Assembly (NCBI RefSeq): GCF_001723175.1
Contig: NC_064650.1
Location: 3,844,001-3,908,000 of the forward strand
Reading direction: 5' to 3'
Source of the DNA: Penicillium oxalicum
Taxonomy: Eukaryota; Ascomycota; Eurotiomycetes; Eurotiales; Aspergillaceae
DNA length: 64,000 nt
The position numbers and the translations under genes are program-made. Position 1 is the stretch's first letter. Each line of letters starts with the position of its first letter. Of the stretch, positions 38,656 to 49,437 are shown piece by piece. Under the pieces are notes generated by a model, which did no database searches, was not told the DNA's origin, and worked only from the letters and a program-made list of their open reading frames with translations.

Positions 38656-41141
38656 AGCGGAAGAATAGGAGGTGGTGGTTCTTGATCATGATGTGAAGCC
38701 TGGAGGGCCATCTTTCATTATTCCCCACATCAAAATTGAGCTGTTGGTTATCTATGGTCTGACAGACATGGCCTGCTTGGTTGAACCCCGGTCTTTTTTG
38801 AGTCTTTGGGAAGAGGAAAGATTTCAAGAAAATCAGAGGAGGAAAGAAGAATCTGGCGAAGATCTGGCTTACGAGACACAATGGCTAAATAGGCATCTGG
38901 AATCGAACTCCATTACAAAGGGATACTCAAACCACCTCGGAGACAGTAATTCAATTACCTTGTGTGAAATCAAGACATATTAGACCTTGCGACGAGCCTG
39001 CCATTCGACCGGGCCAATGTTACCCTCGCAGCAAGAGAAACTCGTATGGATGCCCCATTTATGTTTCTGAGTGGAAGCCAATTTACAGATGCAGCTGTCC
39101 GGGCGGGATCGAGGAATTGCTGTTAAGTTCACCAAAGGGCGCGACGAATCTCCATGATCACCGATTGGGGGGGGGGGAAGTGTACCTGTCTGGTTCAAAC
39201 TTCAGATTCGGGCCGCTCCTGATCGGTACCATGGGTCAGGACTTGAATGGAACCATCCACCAAAGAGACGTGGATTTCCATTCGTGGTTGTGGGTGGTTC
39301 CGTTCAGACAACCATGGCATATATATGGCCGATAAGTAGGTATCTCTTGGAAGGGCCGGTCTTGCATAGACTCAGCTCTTCTGTAATCTGTCTACTCACC
39401 CTGCTGCGGAGGAATTTCTCATCCTGGAGCCGTGTTAGGGTCAATCTCCAGCTAGGAGCCCTGAGAAAGGAGTATCCATCTGTGCAACAGTGGGCTTTGA
39501 GTGGGCGTGATCCAGGGTAGGTCTGTAGCAAAGTTGGAAAGTCATTTCGTATTTGACGAGTGCCTACTGAGTATCCGGAATTGGGGTTAACGGAGCCTTC
39601 ATATATATATGGTAGCCTTGTGTGACAGAAATCCCGTACTCCTCATCTGGGCTGGGTTGTACTACCGGTTCACATCTATTACCCTCAGGTGTATATGTAT
39701 AAGAGGTATCGTGAGTAAGTAGTCGATTCTTGTCGAGTGACTGACGAGAGATTCAGCACGCAGAGAGATGCATCAAGTACACTGAAAGTAAAAGTACTCC
39801 CGACGAATGCGATCTCCTTATCCGTGTGGCCTCGACGACGGGTACGATCCAATACAGTAGACAGGATTCAACAGATCATGCCCGAGTCAAGACCCGATCA
39901 ATAAGCAGCTAGAGTCAACGACGAGATTCTCCATGTTCCTAGTGCTGTGTGCTGCGTCGTCTCTGACTCTCGTGATGATCTTCTCTGTACATTCGACACA
40001 CCAGAATCGGATATCCCCCGATTGGGCACGGCTGGTCCACCGCTGGACCGATCGACCTGACCTTTCTGATCGAGACCCCCCAACTTTGGACAGCTCGCCA
40101 CGAGGGAGCTGCAGGAATGTCACGGTCGATGGGAAAATAAGCTCACCAGGCGAGCGGTTTAAGGTTCTCTGGCCAGCATGTTTTTTTTTTACCAGACTGC
40201 CGCCTCTTCTCTCTGCAACGCCATCCGCATCATCGAGAAGCGCCCCTTGCCAAAAGGATGGCTTTTTGACGGACCCTCGATGGGACAATTGCCGATCACG
40301 ACGGGCGGCACAGTACTTGGGCCGGTGGCACTAAATTAGATTAATCGTGCGCCACATTCACCATAGGCCGACCCTGCACTGATGATGTGCATCATTGCAT
40401 CCGGATAGGCGTGGCCTTGACGCTGCTTGCACCTGTGACGTCGCGCGTCGAGTATGCAACTCGATCAGAGAGACCTCTCGAGGAACGTGGTCACCCAACG
40501 TACCCACGGCTTCATCGGCTTCATAGTGGCCTCCTCTGTACTTAGTCGTCGGCTGATGTGTGTACTTTTGAGTCTCTGCGACACGAGAAGAATCATCCCT
40601 ACAAAAGAGAGCATCGATTGTTTAAGACGTTGTGATCTAGCAGCAACATCGTCATCATCATCACCATTCTCTTAGTAATGCCACTTGGCCTTTACCCCGG
40701 ACAGCTTTGATTGTACCGCCCGCGCCCCAAGTCTCGTGGGTGTGACGCTCGACGTGAAAGACAGTTTGGGGGAGATCGCCACTCGGTTCTTTCCATCTCG
40801 TCTGCTCTTTTCCACTCGCATCTTCTTTCCCCCCCCACAACCGCCCCTCCTCCAGCGGGCCGGCGCTGACAATTTCTCTGCCTGACGTCCAACTTCAGGC
40901 TGCTTGTTTCATCGCTGTCTCACTGGCTGACCTCGGACAACTGAATACGGACTTCTTGCTTTTTTTCCTTTCGTCTTCTGGACTGTGTTTCTAAAATTGT
41001 CTGGGAATCGTGTGATAATCCATCTTGTGCCCCTCTCTCCTATCGTCAAAACATCCTCAGTTGCTCGGTCATTCCCCTCGTCTCTCACACGACCGTGGTC
41101 TTGCCGTTTCCCCCGCTGAAAGAAACACCACTCGGATTCAA
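38656..41141. other. intergenic, no supported gene
   Basis: Between the Stc1-like gene and the DUF7514-like gene, both on the plus strand. Open frames of up to 133 codons near 39890-40330 exist on both strands but are featureless. A G-run is at about 39169-39177. The last few hundred bases are pyrimidine-rich and probably contain the promoter and leader of the next gene. Confidence 0.45.
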
Positions 41142-43282
41142 ATGGCCTACGATGGCTATTATACATCATCAAATTCTTTTCAGCCCAGCAACATGAGCTC
41201 CAATATGCATCCAGATCCCAATGACCAGCATGGCTTTACACCGATCCCTCCGTATCCATCCAACAGTTACGATGCCGACCGTCTGAACATGCCCCAGCCG
41301 CAGATGCCCCCACATGGATCGTCTCCCATCAGCATGGAGGCAGACAGAGCACGACCGTCGTCCTTGGGGCCCAGTCACGGCCATATCAACGATGCCGTGA
41401 GCTCAGCAGTGAACCATGCCAACTCCTCGGATTACCTGTCTCCAGACGTCGTGAGTCAAATCACCGCAACAGTCATTCAACAGCTCAAGGCGACCGGCTT
41501 GGGTAATCTTCAGGGCAACGGCCCGATGGCGACGGCGCCGCCACCACCACGATCGCAGTCGCAGTCGCAGCAACAAGCGTGGTCCATGAGCCCGGATGTC
41601 GCCCCTCGTTCGCAATCAGAATCACCTCCGGCCATATCGCAATGGAATGATGCGGTCCCCGCGCCGCCGCCGCAGGCGCAGGTGAGTCCGAGGTCCAGCA
41701 CCTCTGACACGGCTCAATCGAACCCCACACCCCAAGCCCCATCATTGTCAGCACCGCAGAGCGAAATGAGAGAGATTCGAACTTCATCCAAGTCATCGCC
41801 AGACTCTATCAGAGGGAGACGAGACTCGGTGTCCAGCCATGGCAGTCAGAAGGTCGAGCGACCCAAACCACCGTCCCGTGATGCGACAGTGGTGGAGATG
41901 ACGACGTTGGAGAAAATCTGGGGCAAGCTGTTTGTGGATGATCAACCGACCAAGAGACTCGGCCAATTCCTGCGGGGAATCGCAATGCATCTGGTAAGCA
42001 ATCCACATCCGCAGCCTGAGTGCGACGGTGGGAAAGGCTTGCAATTGACATCACACCTAGATTGAAGATTTCCCCCCCGGAAATACGCTTGTGATCGTGC
42101 CGGACAAATTGCAGAAGTTCTATGCCGATACTGAGGTGTCGTGGGACCCCTACCCCTGGCAAGGTATGGTTGAATTGCAAAAGGCACTGTGACTGGTGGG
42201 TCCTGGGTGGCTAATGTGTGAGAGGATAGACATCTTTGATGATCGGACATCATCCATATCCAGACTCTTCCGGGAAGTTAAAGCGCAACATCATTTGGTG
42301 CAGCTCGATGATCTCAGAGAGAGGCCGGACATACCGGGGTTGACTCCCAAAGGGTTCGAAGTGTGGGCCACGATCATGATCCAGATCCATCCAGAGCGCG
42401 AGCATGAGCGATTGCAAAAAGCGGTTCTGAACATGCCTATCAGCAACCCCGACGACAAGAAGGAGCGTTTCCCCAAGGAGCTTCCTCGGCGACTCTTCCC
42501 CGATCTCCCCAACTTGAAATTGAGAGAGGAAGTTGAGGAGTACATCATGAGGCACTGCGGTGTCGATCTGCCACCCATCACGGATGAAGAGCGCTCGCGT
42601 GCGAGTCGGTCCAAGAAGACTGCCCCCGCCACTCATCTCGACCCCGCCCAGTCTGTGAGACCAGCCGCTGGGTCCTTCACCCCGATCTCGGTCCTTTGAT
42701 CGAGAGCGCCCGTCCGGGTCAGCCTCATCGTCCTCCGCGGTGATTGACGACGAGGATGAGGTCCTTCCATCCAAACCTATTGAGCGGGAGAGGAAGCCCT
42801 ACACGGCTCAACCCGGAGGAGGCAAGAAATTTGAAGACGCCAGTCTCCCTAGGAGCCGCACAGAGAGTTTTTCGTCCAGTCGCCCTGCAGAGGTCCCGAG
42901 CTCTGCCACAAGTCACCGACACTCGACGTCAGACAAATACACTGTCGACTCGCTGTACTCTGGGCGAGGGGCGCCGGGGGCAGGCAAGGCACGTCGGCGA
43001 TACTCGAGAGGCTCCCGCAGCTCGTCCCGCAGCGTGGGTCACGATTACCGCCATTCTGAAAGTGATCTTCTCGGGCGTGACTCGGGTTCCGCACGATATG
43101 GGGCGGCTTCCACAGGTGACATCTACTCCGACTCGCCTTCCTCGGTATTGCCAGACGACGACGTTCGACGATATCGAGACCATCATCGCGGGGGGAGTCG
43201 AACCGGCGACGAGGAGTACTACCGTGGATTACTCGGTGGCCAGGGCGGCGGTCCTGTGCACGAACACAAGCGATACCATTAA
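41142..43282 (+). pseudogene. DUF7514-like fungal protein, one apparent frameshift
   Basis: This is a conserved filamentous-fungal protein of unknown function, which I tentatively assign to DUF7514 from memory. Exons are 41142-41993, 42061-42163 and 42230-43282, with introns of 67 and 66 nt. Residues 1-250 are Gln/Pro/Ser-rich and disordered. A folded domain from about 258 to 435 starts with LEKIWGKLFVDD and continues with LRGIAMHLIEDFPPGN, DPYPWQDIFDD and KGFEVWATIMIQIHPE. The C-terminal third is Ser/Arg-rich with IERERKPYTAQPGGGKK. The domain frame stops at a TGA at 42697-42699. Removing one C from the C4 run at 42680-42683 joins it to the Ser/Arg tail, giving about 668 residues. A 52-nt intron at 42655-42706 would also restore phase, but it lacks a good branch site. 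An upstream in-frame ATG at 41025 is less likely as the start. Confidence 0.75.
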
Positions 43283-43722
43283 CGGGACAGCCCTCCTGTT
43301 GCCAGAAAAGTCGCCAATCCAGCCGGTACCTGCCGTCTTGCTTACTTTGGCCTGTTCCCTGCTCTTATGTTTTTCCGGCTTGGGTTCCTTTCTATCTAGC
43401 GTTTTACTTTCTTTTTTTTTTGTATGCATGAACATACCCTTTGAGAGATTTATGAACGGCCTCGCGGCGATGACGATCACTAATGTATTTATGCCTTCTC
43501 GATGTATCTTTTTGAACTGCATTGGCTCAGACAACGACGATAATACCTATTCATATTCCTACTACAATGGGATTGGTCCTCTTGGACTATCTGGTAGTAT
43601 CCATGGTACAAGGGTTGGTGTTTATTCAGCTCTGTAGGTTGATGAAGATGGCTTGATTTTCATGGCTCCGTCTTGACCCGACAACCTGAAGGTCCTCTCG
43701 TATACTGCCTTGCAGGACCCAT
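43283..43722. other. convergent intergenic gap
   Basis: The DUF7514-like gene (+) and stn1 (-) converge here. Both 3' untranslated regions are expected. Nothing else is seen. Confidence 0.5.
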
Positions 43723-45017
43723 CTACCGACTATCTCGCCCCGCACCATTCGAAGCCAACGCCTTTTTCCACTGAATGTCACGCATCAAGCTGACTCCATT
43801 TTCCCGACTCAGCATGGCCTCCTTCGCCCTTTTCTGCTCCTCCCGCTCATACCGCTTCTGGATATGATGGAAGTCCCGCTCTTCCCGTTCAGCCCGTCTC
43901 TTGACGCGTCTTTCAGCCCGCTGACGATGCTCAATCGCCATCACATCTCCCCTCTCCGCATCCGCTCTGCACCGATCCACCTCTTCCGACGAGAGCACCC
44001 ACGGCACAGCGAGAACCTCCACCAGAAAGCGCAAGCGCTGATCGATAAATTGCATTTCAGCATTCGTATCGCGGATCAGCGTGAATCGCTCCAGATTTAA
44101 CTGCATCGTAGACCGGAAATGAGACGGCGTGCCTTTGATTTTTACACTTCGACCTGGCTGCAGACTGGAAATATCGAGGATGGTCCTGTCTGTGGCGGAG
44201 ACGTGTTCAGGTCGTATGCTCCGCGCATGCGTATTGCTGCTGGACGGGCCGTGTTCTTCTGGCTGGTCCGCGTCATGGATGAACTCTGATTGCGTGTTTG
44301 GCCTGGTGGAAGGGTCTGCGTGGAGAATGCAGATGTCGAGAGTGGCGCCGCTGCTATCGTCGAGGGTGATGATGGTGCGTCTGGGGACTTCGGTTCGGGC
44401 GATGATTACGCCGACGATGCAGATGAAGCGGATTGGGTGGTTCTTGTAGAAGAAGATGGATTGACCTGGGATGGTGGATTAGTACAGAGTGTGGACCTTT
44501 CTTGAACGGCCCAATGACGGGTGTATGTGATGCTCTGGCCTGGTGTGAATACTATCCGAACCGATCTTGATGGGGAGGATGTCCTTGGGGTCTAGTTCCA
44601 GTCTGGGATAACATGCCAATTTACTACTACTGGCAAAAGTAGTGGTAGCAGCAGTAGGAGGAGGAGGAGGAGGAGGAGGAGGAGGAGGAGGAGGAGGAGG
44701 AGGAGGAGGAGAAGAAGGAGGCTGAAAGGAGGTAACACAGTCGATCATCGACACTACCACCTCGACCAAGGCATACAAAATCGATAAATTCCCATCGCCA
44801 TCCAGACCCCGGTCCTCCTCCCCCATCCCAAGCAACCAAGACCCTCCAAATACACAGAAATGAAACCAAGAGCAAGTGACTCACCATTGAAATTTGATGG
44901 TCTATGTAATCGATGGACATCCGCAGCCGCCATTTTCACCCAGGCAAAGTGTGTCGGGGATGCCTTGAAGCAGAACGCCGGATAGAAGACAAGGTCCGCA
45001 TGGCGAGATGTCTCCAT
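43723..45017 (-). CDS. stn1: CST telomere-capping complex subunit Stn1
   Basis: Stn1 binds telomeric single-stranded DNA with Ten1 (and Ctc1/Cdc13 where present) to cap chromosome ends and assist lagging-strand fill-in. Exons 45017-44885 and 44465-43723 join across a 419-nt intron to give 291 residues. The N-terminus has FYPAFCFKASPTHFAWV and MAAADVHRL, the Stn1 OB-fold signature. The next exon begins with FFYKNHPIRFICIVGVII and continues with TIITLDDSSGATLDICI, completing the OB strands. The C-terminal third is a charged coiled-coil-like helix (EHRQRAERRVKRRAEREERD). The size suits the short Pezizomycotina and fission yeast form rather than the longer yeast form. An in-frame ATG at 45059 is an alternative start. 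The long intron carries an AGG/CCT microsatellite, so its length may vary. Confidence 0.87.
44656..44711. repeat. (AGG)n trinucleotide microsatellite inside the stn1 intron
   Basis: About 18 uninterrupted AGG units lie on the plus strand, which is CCT on the stn1 coding strand. In one minus-strand frame it reads as poly-Pro, but the splice model excludes it from the mature coding sequence. Confidence 0.93.
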
Positions 45018-45499
45018 CGGTTCATTTTTCCTAGTATGTACTACAAGGTTCTCATACAAGGGACCGAAGCTAATTGAACTGGGTGACTTGAGGAGGGGAC
45101 TTTTTGTCGGAGGCCAGGTGTTGGTGGTGTAGTCAGACCACGGTAGATTTCCAGTATTTCTACTGTTTTAGTAGTTGGTTGGTACGGCGACTTTGTTAAC
45201 GTCTCTGGGGCGGGACGAGTGTCACGTGCGATTAAGTATTGATCGACGGATGCACCGCTGAGGGGCCGCGTCGTTTTTCCAATTTAGCCCTTTTCGGCGA
45301 GTCCAGCCGGGCTTTTTGAGAATGTAGCTGCGGCTGCAGCAGTCTTGGTCTTTTTTTTTGTTTTATCTTTTGAACGATGATACTATTAGAATGGTGGGCT
45401 TAGAGATCCGGTCATTCCTATGCATAAATTGCACCCACACATTCCTCTGCTAGGTTGTTTAAAATCGACATTTAAGGTGCATCGTTCATTTTTACTTGT
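45018..45499. other. intergenic, stn1 upstream and deaminase 3' flank
   Basis: Both flanking genes are on the minus strand. There is a T9 run near 45351-45359 and no supported gene. Confidence 0.45.
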
Positions 45500-46183
45500 C
45501 TAGTAAATCATTGTTTCCCCTTCCATCATTCTCTTCTTGGGGTTTCGAGGCATCTGCTCTTGCCGCCGTCTCTCCTCCGGACTGATATCGTCCACATTCG
45601 TCTCCTGTCGATCTTCTCCCAACGCAGCCTTGACCTCGGCTTCACTATTCTCATGACCCGCCGTGGCAACCGTCAAGATCTCCCGTTCAAACCCGCCAAT
45701 ATGCTCCCATTCAATCCCCGCAGCACTCAGCATCCGACACCCCTCCGACTCGCCAACAAAGGTCTCCGGCTCCTTCACCCCAAAAAACACCTTATGTACC
45801 CCGGGCCGTCCTCCCTCGCGAGTCCGTGCAATACGCTGGGCGCACGGGGTATTTCCCGACAGTCTTTTACCACACGGCTCCATGGAGACGTACATCAGGA
45901 GCTTGCGGTCTGGCTCATCGGGGAGTACTGAGGCGACATTATCTTCAGAGGCATTGTGTACAGCGGCAAAGTTGGAGAAGCAGCATTGTTCAGCATGTGT
46001 GTTGCCTGCTAGTTCCATGGTATAACCGGTGGAGAGGATGCGGTCCTCGGCACCTGTAGAGTCATCATTCTTGCGAGACAGAAGAATCGCTCCCACGCGA
46101 AAGTTTGTTGGGCGTGGTGGGGATTGTTCAGCGAGAGAGATACATTTTTGCATATATGCGGAGTGGGGGAACTGGTTCGTCAT
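45500..46183 (-). CDS. zinc-dependent pyrimidine deaminase, Rib2/DRAP-deaminase type
   Basis: The enzyme is predicted to deaminate an aminopyrimidine ribitol phosphate in riboflavin synthesis, as the deaminase domain of yeast Rib2 does. A single exon encodes 227 residues from the ATG at 46183. The zinc site is visible as NTHAEQCC (catalytic His-Ala-Glu) and MEPCGKRLSGNTPC with two Cys ligands; the RLSGN element is typical of the Rib2 subgroup. The N-terminal YMQKCISLAEQSPPRPTNF segment matches the same group. Yeast Rib2 also carries a pseudouridine synthase domain, which is absent here. The C-terminal 50 residues are charged and probably disordered. An in-frame ATG at 46354 would add 57 residues of uncertain value. 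The gene is divergent from the J-protein gene, with 444 bases between starts. Confidence 0.85.
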   Translation of the reverse strand: MTNQFPHSAYMQKCISLAEQSPPRPTNFRVGAILLSRKNDDSTGAEDRILSTGYTMELAGNTHAEQCCFSNFAAVHNASEDNVASVLPDEPDRKLLMYVSMEPCGKRLSGNTPCAQRIARTREGGRPGVHKVFFGVKEPETFVGESEGCRMLSAAGIEWEHIGGFEREILTVATAGHENSEAEVKAALGEDRQETNVDDISPEERRRQEQMPRNPKKRMMEGETMIY

Positions 46184-46627
46184 TGTGGCCGAATCTAGAT
46201 CTGATGGTTTCTGGTGGGGGGATGCTCTTGTGTGCTTTTGAAGATGGGGTGATGTTGAACCGGGGACCCGGTCGGTCGGTAGTGAGGGATGAAGGACGAA
46301 GAAAGTGGATAGGTAGCTGTCTGGCAATTTCTGGAGAGAGAGTGTGTTCGACAAGATGTCACGATAGACTCAGAGAGAAATTGGGTTGACCTGGTCGTCC
46401 AAAAGATGGAGATAGAACGAGGGAAGACTAATGCCGAAAGGCGGATATCTCGAGCAGAACGATGACGAAATGGGTCCGCCGCGTGTTGATCGCGTAAGAC
46501 CGACCCGCGCGCCGCGGCGGCATCGCTAATTTATGCTTGGCGCTGTTGTTTGCGCAAAATCAGTGGTTCCAAGACAGTCTTCTCCTGTGCACTCTATATC
46601 ATTCCAACGGGCCAAGCTACCTTTCAA
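46184..46627. promoter_or_regulatory. shared divergent promoter region
   Basis: Start codons of the deaminase (-) and the J-protein (+) are 444 bases apart, so both promoters must lie here. A GC-rich CGCGCGCCGCGGCGG element is at about 46506-46520. No clear TATA box is seen. Confidence 0.5.
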
Positions 46628-47646
46628 ATGGCAAAAGGCTCAAAGAAGGAAGCTCTCGATGAGCAGCTGCCCTCGGTCGAGGAGGATCTCTATAAGCTTC
46701 TGGGGGTGGAGTCGGATGCCACCTCAGAAGCTATCAAGACTGCCTACAGAAAGAATGCTTTGAAGCACCATCCTGGTTCGTCATGGCCCAATTTGAGAAA
46801 AAAAAAAAAAGAGAAAAACCAACACAATTCTGATTCCCACCTTGAAGTCATACTAACCCTTTGATCACAGACAAGGTCAGCGAAGAACACCGTGAAGAAG
46901 CCAACAAGAGATTCCAGCAGATTGCCCTTGCCTATGGTGTCCTCTCGGATGAGCGCCGACGAAAGCTGTACGATCGCACCGGTAACACTGAAGAAATCCT
47001 TGGTGAAGATGAGGATTTTGACTGGCTGGACTTTTACCGCGAGCAACTTTCTGCCATGTTGGACACTCGTGCACTGGATGATTTCCAGAAAAAATACAAG
47101 GGCTCGGATGAGGAGAAGACCGACATTCTCACAGCATATGAGCAGGGTGAGGGAAATATGGATCACATCTATGACTCGGTGATGCTCTCCAACGTGCTTG
47201 AGGATGATGCACGCTTCCGCTCCATCATTGATCAGGCCATCAGTGAGGGCCAGGTGGAGAATTACCCCACATACAGCGAGGAGCCAGAGAGCAAGCACCA
47301 GCGCCGCGTGAGACGGGCTCAAAAGGAAGCCAAAGAGGCGGAGAAGCACGCAAGAGACACAGAGAATGCCAAGAAAAAGAGAGCCGCATCAGCATCCAAG
47401 TCAAAGGCCACCGCAAAGGGAAAAGGAGCTGATGATGAGAATGATCTTCTCGCCATGATCACCAAACGTCAGCAGCACCGTGGCCAGAGCTTCCTTGCTC
47501 ATCTAGAGGAAAAATATGCACAGCCCTCCAAGGGATCCAAACGCACCGTGATGGATGAGCCACCAGAGGAGGCATTTGCCTCTGTTGGTGCCCGCAAGAA
47601 GTCCAAGAGTGCCAAGTCTCAGGAGAAAAAGTCTTCGAAAGCCTGA
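46628..47646 (+). CDS. J-domain protein, DNAJC9 type
   Basis: The J-domain protein stimulates Hsp70; its closest known relatives (human DNAJC9 and fission yeast Djc9) are nuclear co-chaperones that also bind histones H3-H4. Exons 46628-46775 and 46871-47646 join across a 95-nt intron to give 307 residues. The J-domain runs from about residue 19 to 87: DLYKLLGVESDATSEAI, then YRKNALKHHPDK with the essential HPD at about 48-50, then FQQIALAYGVLSDERRR. The intron falls inside the Asp codon of HPD. Downstream is the DNAJC9-like region (DWLDFYREQ, DDARFRSIIDQAI), then a Lys/Ala-rich tail that could be a nuclear localisation segment. The frame is intact. The histone link is inferred from family. 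Confidence 0.92.
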
Positions 47647-49437
47647 TCAGGCGCAGTTCCTTCTCATTACGACTCTCATTGAATTTCTCTGAGCGCTTTT
47701 ATTTTGTTGGTTTCCAGGGGGCTCTTCGCACCCGCTCGTTGGGTAAGGGTGTTTAGGTGTTTCTGTGGACGATTTTTCCTGGGCGGAGAGGCCTTTCAAT
47801 CCAGTGTCTGCGTCGATGCATTGATTTGTATGGGGTGTAATAATGCTTCTGTTGAGGGAGGTTCAGCGTTGAAACCTGCTTGTATCCATAACATGAATTC
47901 CATACTTGTTCTATCGTGATTTTGATGTTTCTCTATAGGTTAGTCCAGATCTCTCAACCAGTGAATATTTTCGATCTCTTTCACACAATATGGATTGTAA
48001 TCAGGTTGTGATCATTCACATCAGTGTAACACATGGCACATGAGCCGGGGACAGAGCTGCGATTGAGACACACACAAAGTCACCCCCTTTGTGAGAAGAA
48101 GCCCCGATAGAGCAGGTGCACAGCGCTGCTCTTGCCCGAGGGTCGCTGCAGAGGTTCAACATCATACATTCTATACCTGTCGTTGGTAAAAGCCCATCTA
48201 GAAAAGATATCAAATACTAGATTGTCAGGAAGAGATACGTTTTTTGCGCCACCCTGTGCTTCCAGACAATCTTGTGGCATGCACGCTTTTCGCACTGTAG
48301 TCCAAAGCAACATTCTCTGGCGAACACCGTCTCTGGTAGCATCAAGAACATATGGATGCTTTCAGAGATGGTTGATTCTCACTCATGGCAGGCCAATTGA
48401 CTCGCAAGCATGAGCCAATGGCAATTGTGCATAGACCAAGAAGAAGAATAGGGCAGTCTTTGTCAATCTTAGATTTCGGTGCACACATATCCCTCCGACA
48501 CAAGCGATTAGGCCAATGTAATAGCGGAAGCTAGTGGGATGGACAATGTACGCGCATCTGCTCCCATCTCAATCCCTACACCGAGAAGGTCATTGGCGCT
48601 GAACTGTAGGAGCTGCGTCGCAAGAACAGAAACCATAGTTCACTTCATCGGAGCCGCTTCTTCCAGGCCGTCCAGTCGAACAGGGACAGGACAGATCTGG
48701 CTCCATCGCATTCCCAGCCAGAGATTCTCCACGCCGAGTCCCGTCGTCAGCTCGAATGGTCCACAAGGGGAGGGCCAGTAGTTAGTTCCGCGGCGTCGTC
48801 ACCTCGATTATGTCGTCGCCGAGACTCGAGAAAGCGACCACACCAGGCGGGTCATGAGCGATCTCACTTCTCCTGCGCTCCTCTTCTCTTCTCTCATCTT
48901 TTCACCATCCAGTTCGTCCATCATCTTTCTCATCCCATCATCACTTCGATTGCATCAACGCTGAGATCTGATCAAAAATCACAAGAGCTCAGCTCTCATT
49001 CTTGCCCAACTCCCCTGCCTGACCCTCATTCTTCACACTTTCTTTCCCCGGCTTTTTCTTCCCCAGAATTCCCACCTTGCGTACTGCGTGTGCCTCACTG
49101 CTGCCAGTGTGTGTGGGTGTGTGTTTGAGCATCCTCAGGTTGCAGACAACCCTTGGCGCATCCAGCACAGCTGCTTAGGGGTTTCATTGGTCCCTTCTTC
49201 ATCTTCATTCTCCTCTTGTTCCTCGTCCCGGTCCTCTCCTTCTTCCTGGCTCCAGCCACCAGGAGTCAAGCTTCCTCCCCCAGACGCTGGAAGGGGGTTA
49301 GAAGATCTTTAATTGTCGTCAGCCCGACGATCGGCTCCACATTCCGTTGAAATTGCGGCTTCTCGTTGGTTAACTGGCATCCCGAGCACCCCCACCCGAG
49401 GTCCAGGTCAAGCCCGCCACAGGCGGAACCGCACGAC
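47647..49437. other. 1.8 kb intergenic region
   Basis: Between two plus-strand genes. Short open frames only. From about 48870 to 49440 the sequence is pyrimidine-rich with TC and TTC runs, typical of a fungal promoter and 5' leader for the universal-stress-protein gene. Confidence 0.5.

Noticed and set aside
43194..43204. B-box-like sequence on the minus strand
   Set aside because: It lies in the coding tail of the DUF7514-like gene and no cloverleaf can be formed around it.
44479..44835. 118-codon poly-Pro open frame inside stn1
   Set aside because: It lies within the stn1 intron; I tried a mini-exon from it and the phase does not fit the conserved OB-fold join.
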